The notes under the pieces were generated by a model. That model did not search any database. It worked only from the letters and a program-made list of their open reading frames with translations, and was not told the origin of the DNA. From assembly GCF_019599405.1 (NCBI RefSeq), contig NZ_RKLQ01000002.1:496001-560000 (forward strand): DNA of 64,000 bases, given 5' to 3'. The DNA comes from Haloarcula salinisoli. GTDB taxonomy: Archaea > Halobacteriota > Halobacteria > Halobacteriales > Haloarculaceae. Positions 57,794-64,000 of the stretch are shown piece by piece. The translations under genes were made by a program, and so were the position numbers. Numbering within the stretch: the first letter of the stretch is position 1; each line of letters opens with the position of its first letter.

Positions 57794-58720
57794 CTACGCC
57801 TCGGCCGCGTCCCCGACCAGTTCGGCCGCCAGCCGGGCGGCCTCGGCGCCCGTCTCGCCCAGGACGTAGGTGATGGGTTCGATGCCGAACGCGCCCCGAT
57901 GGTAGAGCACGTCCGGGACAGCGCCGTGCTCCGCGAACTGTTCGGTGAGCCGCTCGCCGCGGTCCTCGTAACCCGCCTCGAACTCCATCCGGTCGAGACC
58001 GCGCGCTCCGGCCGCCGAAAGCAAGGCGTCGTCGGTCGCGAGGTTGACCGCGCCCCGGCGTTCCCCGTCGACCGCCATCGCCGCCAGAATCGTGGTCGCG
58101 ACGTGTTCGGAGGCCCCGAACTCGGGGTTGGCGGGTACTTCGACGCTCCCGCCCATCTCGTAGATGCGACCCGGGATGGCCGCCACGTCTGCCACGTCCG
58201 CCGCGCCGGGGAGCGCGGTACCGACGTTGGTGCCGACGTTCGGGATGGCCGCGGCGACACCGGGACTCGTCGCCAGCACTCGGGCGGCCTCGCGGACGTC
58301 GTCCAGTACGGCGCGCTCGGTCCGGAGCTCGGGGTTCGCGCCCCGGACACAGAGGTCACAGCCCAGTCCCTCCAGCCCGGGCATCGCCTCCTCGTGGAGC
58401 TCACAGATCGGGCCGCGGTCCTCGAAGGCCCGCACCAGCTCCAACACGGCCGCCAGCGCGTCGTAGCCGTCCATTTCGCCGCTTTCTAGCCCCACCGCGA
58501 CCGACTCGACGGTCGCCTGGGTACGGGGGTGGTCGGCGATTCGGGGCTCCAGCTCCGGCTCGCCGCTGACGTAGGTCGAGACGGCCGCCTGCGTCACGCC
58601 GAGGTGGCCGGCCACTTCCTCCTGGGTCAGCCCGTGGGTGGCGAGTTCGCGGGCGAGCAGGGCACGCAGTGTCGGCAACACGTCCTCGACGACGATCTCG
58701 CTGGGCAGCCGGAGCGACAT
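57794..58720 (-). CDS. ThiN-domain HTH regulator (ThiR-like)
   Basis: A 308-residue protein. The N-terminal HTH is LARELATHGLTQEEVAGHLG, then VTQAAVSTYVSGEPEL; the C-terminal two-thirds is a ThiN domain (thiamine-phosphate synthase-like) with VATSPGVAAAIPNVGTNVGT-like sequence and GASEHVATTILAAMAVDGER. In haloarchaea this fusion regulates thiamine genes and senses a thiamine phosphate. The divergent tenA operon supports that role. ATG 58720 is favoured because a TATTATATT box is 27 bases upstream. Confidence 0.82.
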   Translation of the reverse strand: MSLRLPSEIVVEDVLPTLRALLARELATHGLTQEEVAGHLGVTQAAVSTYVSGEPELEPRIADHPRTQATVESVAVGLESGEMDGYDALAAVLELVRAFEDRGPICELHEEAMPGLEGLGCDLCVRGANPELRTERAVLDDVREAARVLATSPGVAAAIPNVGTNVGTALPGAADVADVAAIPGRIYEMGGSVEVPANPEFGASEHVATTILAAMAVDGERRGAVNLATDDALLSAAGARGLDRMEFEAGYEDRGERLTEQFAEHGAVPDVLYHRGAFGIEPITYVLGETGAEAARLAAELVGDAAEA

Positions 58721-58743
58721 ACCCCGCCGTTCGGGGAGCGCTG

Positions 58744-58801
58744 TATTATATTGTCGGCCTGTCGACGCCGTATAAGTGGATTGTACCACTAGATTATATT
58801 A
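58744..58801. promoter_or_regulatory. Divergent promoters of the thiamine regulator and tenA
   Basis: TATTATATT (58744-58752) serves the reverse-strand regulator, and GATTATATTA (58792-58801) serves tenA, each 24-33 bases from its start codon. Between them AGTGG (58775-58779) and CCACT (58786-58790) form an inverted repeat two bases from the tenA TATA box. It is a candidate site for the ThiN-domain regulator. Confidence 0.5.
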
Positions 58802-58824
58802 CCGTGGGCCGCCCAGCCACTCCC

Positions 58825-59490
58825 ATGAGCTTCACCGACGAACTGGCCGACATCGGCGACCCCATCTGGGACGCTATCGTCGCCCACCCGATGGTCGAAC
58901 AGCTCGGCGAGGGCACCCTCGACGAATCGCCGTTTCGCTACTGGGTCCGGCAGGACTACGTCTACCTCGTCGAGTACGCCCGCGTGTTCGCATTGGGCGC
59001 GGCCAACGCACCTGACCTCCAGCGGATGGGCACCTTCGCCGAACTGCTGGACAGCACTATCAACACCGAGATGGACCTCCACCGCTCCTACGCCGCCGAG
59101 TTCGGTATCAGCGAAGCGGAACTGGCAGCCACCGACCCCTCGCCTACCACACAGGCGTACACGGACTTCCTGGTCCGTATCGCGGCGACTGGCAGCTTCG
59201 GCGACCTCGTCGCCGCCCTGCTGCCGTGTATGTGGGGGTTCAACGAGACCGCAACGCGTCTGGACGCTACCGGCCGCCCCGACCACGAAGGGTACAGCGA
59301 GTGGATAGCGATGTACGCCGGCGAGGAGTTCACCGAACTCACTGAGTGGTGCAAGGAGTTGATGGACGACGTGGCCGCCGACGCCACCGCGGCCGAACGC
59401 GAGCGCTACCGCGATATCTTCGAGACCTCCGCCCGCTACGAGTACCGCTTCTGGGACGCCGCCTGGCGCGAGGAGGGGTGGGGAATATGA
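58825..59490 (+). CDS. tenA: TenA family thiaminase II-like protein
   Basis: A 221-residue helical protein. Cys135 (LLPCMWGFNE) sits at the same position as the catalytic cysteine of Bacillus TenA, and Glu206 (SARYEYRFWD) fits the catalytic glutamate. TenA hydrolyses aminopyrimidine breakdown products to HMP. It overlaps the second TenA gene by four bases. The leaderless start at 58825 is supported by the TATA box at 58792. Confidence 0.87.
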   Translation: MSFTDELADIGDPIWDAIVAHPMVEQLGEGTLDESPFRYWVRQDYVYLVEYARVFALGAANAPDLQRMGTFAELLDSTINTEMDLHRSYAAEFGISEAELAATDPSPTTQAYTDFLVRIAATGSFGDLVAALLPCMWGFNETATRLDATGRPDHEGYSEWIAMYAGEEFTELTEWCKELMDDVAADATAAERERYRDIFETSARYEYRFWDAAWREEGWGI

Positions 59491-60248
59491 GCACCGACAG
59501 CGACGCTCCGGCGGCCGTGCCGGCCACCTACGCCGACTACGCTAGCGACCGAACCGAGCCCCGTTTTACCGACTGGCTCCGTGCCCGGTCGGGCGACGCC
59601 TGGGACGACGCGACGGCCCACGAGTTCGCCCACGAGCTCCACGCCGACACGCTCGATGACGTCGTCTTCCGGCGGTATCTCCTGCAGGACTACGCCTTCG
59701 TGGAGACGCTCGTCGGCGTCTTCGGCTACGCTGTCGGCGACGCACCGACGATGGCTGCCAAATCGCGGCTGGTCGAGTTCCTGGGGACCGTCACGAGTGA
59801 GGAAAACGACTACTTCCAGCGTTCCTTCGAGGCACTGGACGTGCCCGAGTCCCGGTACAGCGACCCGCAACTGGCCGAGCCGACGGCGGCGTTTCGCGAC
59901 TGCCTCCTGCGGGCGGCCCGCGAGGGCGGCTACGCCGAGACGCTGGCCGTGCTGGTCCCCGCCGAGTGGGTGTATCTCTCGTGGGCGACCGACGGGGAGC
60001 TCGCCACGGCTGACGGCCCCGACCGCTTCTACCTCCAGGAGTGGATAGACCTGCACGCGGTCCCCGAGTTCGAATCGTTCGTCAACTGGCTCCGGACGGA
60101 ACTGGACCGCGAGGGGGCCGCCGCCAGCGAGCGCCGCCAGGCTCGCCTGGCCGAACTGTTCTGTCGGACGGTCGACCTCGAGGTCGCCTTCTTCGACGCG
60201 GCCTACGAGGGGAAACACTCACGCGAGACCCTGGGGGACGACCGCTGA
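59487..60248 (+). CDS. TenA-like protein without the catalytic cysteine (TenA_E type)
   Basis: A 253-residue relative with a longer N-terminus. Where the first TenA has LLPCMW this one has LVPAEWVYLSW, so the cysteine position is alanine (Ala159) followed by glutamate. TenA_E proteins lack the cysteine and act on N-formylamino-HMP or amino-HMP. The pair may therefore split two steps of pyrimidine salvage. It overlaps tenA by four bases and the transporter by one. Confidence 0.8.
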   Translation: MSTDSDAPAAVPATYADYASDRTEPRFTDWLRARSGDAWDDATAHEFAHELHADTLDDVVFRRYLLQDYAFVETLVGVFGYAVGDAPTMAAKSRLVEFLGTVTSEENDYFQRSFEALDVPESRYSDPQLAEPTAAFRDCLLRAAREGGYAETLAVLVPAEWVYLSWATDGELATADGPDRFYLQEWIDLHAVPEFESFVNWLRTELDREGAAASERRQARLAELFCRTVDLEVAFFDAAYEGKHSRETLGDDR

Positions 60249-61774
60249 TGGTCGACAGCACGCTCGCGCTCGGGCTGACCGTGGTCACGATGGTGGCCTT
60301 CGCTGCGCTGGGTATCTGGAACACCCGGCGCCAGGACCGCTCGACCGACGACTTCCTAACCGCCCGCAACTCGATGGGGCCGGGTCGGACCACGGCGACG
60401 CTGGTCGCCTCGTCGATGGGCGTCTGGATACTGCTGTCGGCGCCGGAGGCCGGCGCCGGCTTCGGTATCGCCGCTGCCATCGGCTACGGTATCGGGACCG
60501 CTGTGCCGATGTTCGTCTACTCGAAAGTCGGCCCCCGCGTGCGCGAACTGCTCCCTGAGGGCCACTCTCTGACGGAGTACGCCCACGCCCGCTACGGGTC
60601 GACGATGTACGGTTTCGTCGTCCTCGTCTCGGCGCTGTACATGTTCGTCTTCGTCGCCGCCGAACTCACCGGTATCGCGGCCGCGCTCTCGCTGGTCGCC
60701 GGCGTCCCCCAGTGGCAGACCGCCGTCCTGGTGGGCGGGTTCGTCCTCTGCTATACGGGCTACGGTGGACTCCGGGCCACCATCGTCACCGACACTGTCC
60801 AGGCCATCCTCGTGGTCCCGCTGCTGGCCATCGTCGCCGGCGGGGTGGTCTTCGCCGTGGGCGGGCCGACCGAGGCGGTCTCGGGCGTCGCGTCGACCAG
60901 CCCCGCGCTGCTCGACCCCACCAACGCCGCGGGGCTCCAGTTCGGCCTCGCGCTCGCCTTTGCCATCTTCGGGGCGGAGATGATAAACCAGACCTGGTGG
61001 CAGCGCGTCTACGCGGGCCGGGACAGTGAGACCGTCGCGGGCGGCTTCCGCAACGCGACGGTGCTCAACGGCGCCATCGTGGTCGTCGCGGCCCTGCTCG
61101 GAACCATCGCCGTCGGCCAGGGCGGCGTCGTCACCGACGTGACCAGTGCAGCCTACAACGCCGACGTGGCCTTCTTCGTCCTCGTCGAGAGCGCCTTCGG
61201 CGAGACCATCCTGCTCGGCGTGGTGCTGCTCGCACTCCTGCTCGTCGTCAGCTCCGTCGACTCCCTCTTTTCGGCGCTGGCCAGTCTGGTCACCGCGGAC
61301 CTCCCCCGACTGCTCGCCGACCCCGACGACCGCACGCTCCGACTGGGCGCGCGCCTCCTGACGCTCGTCGTGGCCGTTGCCGCCATCTACGTCAGCCTGC
61401 GGGCTCGCAGCGTTCTCCGCCTCTTTTTCTTTGCTGACCTGCTGGGCGCCGCCGTCGCCGTTCCGCTCGTCTACGGGCTCTATTCGCGCCGGCTCACCGG
61501 CCGCGGCGCGCTGGCCAGTAGCCTCGCCGGGCTCGCCGTCGGGCTGGCCTTCTTCCCGGACTTCCGCGGGGTCATCACCGCCGTCCCGTTCGTGGGCGAC
61601 CTGCTACCCGCTGCGGACCCGCTGTATCTGACCGCCTTCGGCGGCGCCGTCGTCGTCTCGACGCTCGGGACGCTCGTCGCCGCTCGGGTATCCTCGACCA
61701 CCTTCGACTTCGACCGCCTCGCCGACGCCCGGACCGTCACGATGGCCGACGGCGGCGAGGAGTCCAGCGACTGA
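60248..61774 (+). CDS. Sodium:solute symporter, probable thiamine-precursor importer
   Basis: A 508-residue protein with about 13 helices of the SSS family. Typical segments are STDDFLTARNSMGPGRTTAT, GIGTAVPMFVYSKVGPRVRE, TGYGGLRATIVTDTVQAILV and MINQTWWQRVYAG. It overlaps the second TenA gene (TGATG), so it is the third gene of the thiamine salvage operon. A pyrimidine or thiamine breakdown product is the expected substrate; this is inferred from context only. Confidence 0.83.
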   Translation: MVDSTLALGLTVVTMVAFAALGIWNTRRQDRSTDDFLTARNSMGPGRTTATLVASSMGVWILLSAPEAGAGFGIAAAIGYGIGTAVPMFVYSKVGPRVRELLPEGHSLTEYAHARYGSTMYGFVVLVSALYMFVFVAAELTGIAAALSLVAGVPQWQTAVLVGGFVLCYTGYGGLRATIVTDTVQAILVVPLLAIVAGGVVFAVGGPTEAVSGVASTSPALLDPTNAAGLQFGLALAFAIFGAEMINQTWWQRVYAGRDSETVAGGFRNATVLNGAIVVVAALLGTIAVGQGGVVTDVTSAAYNADVAFFVLVESAFGETILLGVVLLALLLVVSSVDSLFSALASLVTADLPRLLADPDDRTLRLGARLLTLVVAVAAIYVSLRARSVLRLFFFADLLGAAVAVPLVYGLYSRRLTGRGALASSLAGLAVGLAFFPDFRGVITAVPFVGDLLPAADPLYLTAFGGAVVVSTLGTLVAARVSSTTFDFDRLADARTVTMADGGEESSD

Positions 61775-61826
61775 CCCGGGCGCGTCGGTAGCTGTCTCCA
61801 CACAGCCGGGTACTGAGACGGGTCGG

Positions 61827-62555
61827 TCAGGCGAACGCCAGGAAGTAGACGACCCCAACCAGGAAGACAGCCGTCGCGGCACCGAGTAGTACCAGCTTCT
61901 TCCTGAATTCCGCGACGAGTTCACCCTCGGACATATCCGAGAGGACGAACGACCCGTCGCCCCCGCCCACGACCATCCCGTCGTCCGTTCGCTGGGCAGT
62001 CCCGACGACAGTTAGGTCGTCGTTCGGTTGCAGAATCTCGTGGCGTAGCGTCACCTCGTCGTACTCCCGTGCCTTACTGACCATGATGGTACCGTCACCG
62101 CGATCGTCGTCACCGTCGCGGACGCCCTCGTCGACCGCCTCGAGGCTCTCCAGCGTCGGATTGTGCCGCCGGTCGACGTGCGTGTTCTCGTCCGAGGCAG
62201 TCAGCTCGGCGCCGTAGGGCGGGTCGATTCGGACCGACCCGGTCCCGTCGGTCAGACGAAACTCCCCCGTCCGCTGTCCGCCTGCGAGGCGCTCGTCACT
62301 GTCGGTCTCGTCGTCGTCCATCTCGCCTTTTACCTCCCAGTCGACGACTACGCCCTCCGCGCCGGTTATCGGTGACTGCACGGTCGACTCGGCGTCGACC
62401 CGCCCTTCGAGTTTGACCTGCCCCGGCGTCAGACTGTCGACCGTCGTGGTCGCCGTCTCCGCGATAGCCTGTTGCTCCCGGTACACCGTCAGCGTCGCGT
62501 ACCCGCTCGCGAGCGCGAACGCTGCCATCGCGGCCGCAGGGACCAGTTCCGCCAT
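61827..62555 (-). CDS. GIDE-domain-like membrane protein, 242 aa
   Basis: Helices at both ends (AAAMAAFALASGYATLTVY and LVLLGAATAVFLVGVVYFLA) enclose a soluble domain: VKLEGRVDAESTVQSPITGA, VVDWEVKGEMDD, GEFRLTDGTGSVRIDPPYGA and EILQPNDDLTVVGTAQRTDD. This layout matches the BAM/GIDE domain also found in mitochondrial MUL1, but without a RING finger. The function in archaea is unknown. It is four bases downstream of the lipoprotein gene and probably cotranscribed. Confidence 0.68.
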   Translation of the reverse strand: MAELVPAAAMAAFALASGYATLTVYREQQAIAETATTTVDSLTPGQVKLEGRVDAESTVQSPITGAEGVVVDWEVKGEMDDDETDSDERLAGGQRTGEFRLTDGTGSVRIDPPYGAELTASDENTHVDRRHNPTLESLEAVDEGVRDGDDDRGDGTIMVSKAREYDEVTLRHEILQPNDDLTVVGTAQRTDDGMVVGGGDGSFVLSDMSEGELVAEFRKKLVLLGAATAVFLVGVVYFLAFA

Positions 62556-62559
62556 CCTC

Positions 62560-63147
62560 TCACCTCGGCGTGGCGGTGCCGCCCTCGGTCCCGTCCTGTA
62601 CGAACGTGGAGTCCACTATCGCGTAGACGTACCAACTCCCCTGGTAGGTACGCGTTTCGTACGTCGTCGTTCGCTCGGACGGCGCGATCTCCTGGTCGCC
62701 GTCCTCTGAGGGGTACCTGAGGCTGAAGTTCACTTCCACCAGCGCCTCGGTGTCGGACTCCTCGACGACCGTGACCGAGTTCACCGTCACCGTTCCTTCT
62801 CCCCCCGTCTCCTCTGACTCGGTCGTCGCAGTCCCGTCGGGGTGGACGAGTTCCGACATCGCGTCGCTGTCGTTGTTCTGACCCGCCTGGATGTACGCCT
62901 CCACGACCGCCGCTGGACCGTCGGACCCGCCGTCCGTACTGTCGTCGGTTCCGCTGTCTACCGGTTCCGCGGTGGGGCTGCTGGTCTTGTTTCCGACCTG
63001 GCGGTCGGTCGGTTCCGCGGTACCGCTGCTCGTCCCGTCCCCGCTGCCGTCACTCGAACACCCTGCCAGCCCCGCTACCGCCACCGACGCGCCGAGACCT
63101 CGCAGTAGCCGGCGCCGGGCCAGCAGCTGCGAACCGGTGCCGCTCAT
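62560..63147 (-). CDS. Tat-exported lipoprotein, 195 aa
   Basis: The signal has twin arginines (RRRLLRGLGASVAVAGLAGC) with the lipobox LAGC. A Ser/Thr/Gly/Asp-rich linker follows, then a small domain: AAVVEAYIQAGQNNDSDAMS, ELVHPDGTATTE and VEVNFSLRYPSEDGDQEIAP. The domain looks like the NTF2/DUF4878 lumazine-binding-like fold common in secreted proteins. It is anchored outside the cell. It is the first gene of a two-gene unit with 61827. Confidence 0.75.
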   Translation of the reverse strand: MSGTGSQLLARRRLLRGLGASVAVAGLAGCSSDGSGDGTSSGTAEPTDRQVGNKTSSPTAEPVDSGTDDSTDGGSDGPAAVVEAYIQAGQNNDSDAMSELVHPDGTATTESEETGGEGTVTVNSVTVVEESDTEALVEVNFSLRYPSEDGDQEIAPSERTTTYETRTYQGSWYVYAIVDSTFVQDGTEGGTATPR

Positions 63148-63565
63148 CGGCCACCTCGCCCGGTGGTGGCCGCTGGACGCTCAAGTTCGGTGTCCAGCCC
63201 ACCACGATGCGCTCGCTCCATCCCTGATATTGTCATGCTTTCACGTCGGTTGAAATGAGACGTTGTGATAAATTGGGACGCTAAATATGTAGTGTCCGGT
63301 TCTCAGTCCGCGCCCGGTGTGACGTCTGTCCGTTCCGCTTTCGACGTCGGTAACGCGGTCCTCGAGGACCGCCAGTCGCCATGACGCTTCCACCTCGGTC
63401 GTGGCCCCCGAGTCCCGCGAGACGGACGCGCCAGTCTCGGCCTGCCACCCGATAGTATCCGTGCCATACGCCCGGTTGCACAGGAGAGGGTGAGTTGAAA
63501 ACTGACGCTACACAGCTAGTGTCGCTGTCACACTGCGCGTCGCGCGCGGGGTCGGGGCCAGCCCG
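63148..63565. other. Gap of about 420 bases without a supported gene
   Basis: Several frames stay open here because of base composition, but none has a family-like sequence or a clear start. An AT-rich patch (TTGTGATAAATTGGG, then CTAAATATGTAG) at about 63264-63293 could hold a promoter. The gap lies between the starts of the lipoprotein gene and the end of the Bat-type gene. I see no repeat of the hairpin families here. Confidence 0.4.
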
Positions 63566-64000
63566 CTAGTCTCCGCCGAGGAGGGCAGCGAAGACCTCGC
63601 GCTCGGCTTTCCGCAGATGTCCCTGAACTGTCGCCGACGTCAGCCCGAGCGCCGCGGCGACCTCTTCGCCAGTGCTCTCGCGGGGCCAGTCGAAGTAGCC
63701 CGACCGGTAGGCCGCCTCGAGGACCTCCTGCTGCCGGTCGGTCAGCCCGTCGAGGGCGCCGCTGGGCTGGCCGCCGGTCGCGACTTCGCGGTCGCGCTCG
63801 CGGCTCGCGAGGAGTGAGGCCGACGGATACACCTCGACGATACGGTCGGCGATTCCCTGCACGTCGGCGTCGACCGGCGCTTCGACGGTGAGGCGAGCAA
63901 CGTCCGGCGCCGCGGTGGCCATCTGGACGGCCGCGCCGGCAGCAGTGACGCGCTCGAGTAGCGACGACCGGTTGACGACCACTTCGAGTCGTCCCGACTG
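63566..64000 (-). CDS. Bat-type helix-turn-helix regulator, N-terminus outside window
   Basis: The frame is open to the window edge and encodes the last 144 residues. The HTH_10 domain is GLTDRQQEVLEAAYRSGYFD, then STGEEVAAALGLTSATVQGH. The preceding VTAAGAAVQMATAAPDVARL, then VEAPVDADVQGIADRIVEVY, is the bacterio-opsin activator-type region that follows PAS or GAF domains in long members. The sensory N-terminus lies beyond 64000. An internal GTG at 63982 is not the start. Confidence 0.82.
   Translation of the reverse strand, partial: QSGRLEVVVNRSSLLERVTAAGAAVQMATAAPDVARLTVEAPVDADVQGIADRIVEVYPSASLLASRERDREVATGGQPSGALDGLTDRQQEVLEAAYRSGYFDWPRESTGEEVAAALGLTSATVQGHLRKAEREVFAALLGGD

Noticed and set aside
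63281-63481. Reverse-strand frame before the Bat-type gene
   Set aside because: Basic, glycine- and arginine-rich translation unlike haloarchaeal proteins; an alternative frame here lacks a start codon.
1-64000. tRNA, rRNA or CRISPR array
   Set aside because: GGTTCGA-like strings (for example near 14421 and 51372) lie inside clear genes and lack cloverleaf partners; no evenly spaced direct repeats were seen.

Overview
The window is chromosomal DNA of a halophilic archaeon (class Halobacteria). Base composition is high-GC, the proteins are very acidic, and many starts sit 25-30 bases after a TATA-like box with no ribosome binding site, which fits leaderless transcripts. Typical haloarchaeal families are present: HalOD1, Bat-type HTH proteins, DUF3592 pairs, Hvo_1808-type surface lipoproteins, CheF, Cdc48 and S6e. 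The genus cannot be fixed from sequence alone; the gene content would suit the Haloarculaceae or a relative. I see no tRNA, rRNA, CRISPR array, replication origin or intact transposase gene.

Layout. 1-8.8 kb: end of larB, a small DUF1931-like protein, rpiA, glmM, several small zinc or membrane proteins, a methyltransferase, an AI-2E family transporter and two divergent sulfurtransferases. 5.6-12.2 kb carries three copies of a non-coding palindromic element around a LOV-type sensor histidine kinase. 12.3-18.8 kb: a beta-CASP nuclease, a Bat-type regulator followed by a HalOD1 protein, a CNNM/CBS membrane protein, an SDR and a two-gene wHTH/MazF-like module. 18.9-26.7 kb: thiE, a divergent rhomboid / site-2 protease pair, a ZIP transporter, an alpha/beta hydrolase and zinc-ribbon regulators. 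27-37 kb: NAD salvage (pncB, pncA), duplicated DUF3592 proteins, duplicated zincin-like lipoproteins, an M23-like protein and a dihydroorotase. 38-45 kb: three universal stress proteins, a DHH phosphoesterase, a DUF433/DUF5615 pair whose toxin gene is frameshifted, and cdc48.

46.0-54.7 kb is an uninterrupted six-gene operon for a hydroxamate-citrate siderophore: dat, bdb, iucA, iucB, iucD, iucC. A diaminobutyrate aminotransferase and decarboxylase would make 1,3-diaminopropane; the hydroxylase and acetyltransferase would modify it; two NIS synthetases would join two arms to citrate. The predicted product is of the schizokinen type. The operon is preceded by two DtxR-like iron boxes, each exactly four bases before a start codon of a very short leaderless reading frame.

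54.8-64 kb: a dUTPase-like protein, ribosomal protein S6e, CheF, and a thiamine salvage locus (divergent ThiN-domain regulator, two TenA proteins and a sodium:solute symporter), then a GIDE-like membrane protein, a Tat lipoprotein and the end of a Bat-type regulator.

The least explained signal is structural. Palindromic DNA recurs at gene ends and, once, inside a coding sequence. Most of these hairpins are capped by C(GNA)G triloops or by an 11-base loop fitting GANCGNAGNGA. A second family is bounded by the inverted repeat AGCCAGAAAGCCCC and has exchangeable internal arms. These look like non-autonomous mobile or structural elements and are the main candidates for something undescribed here.
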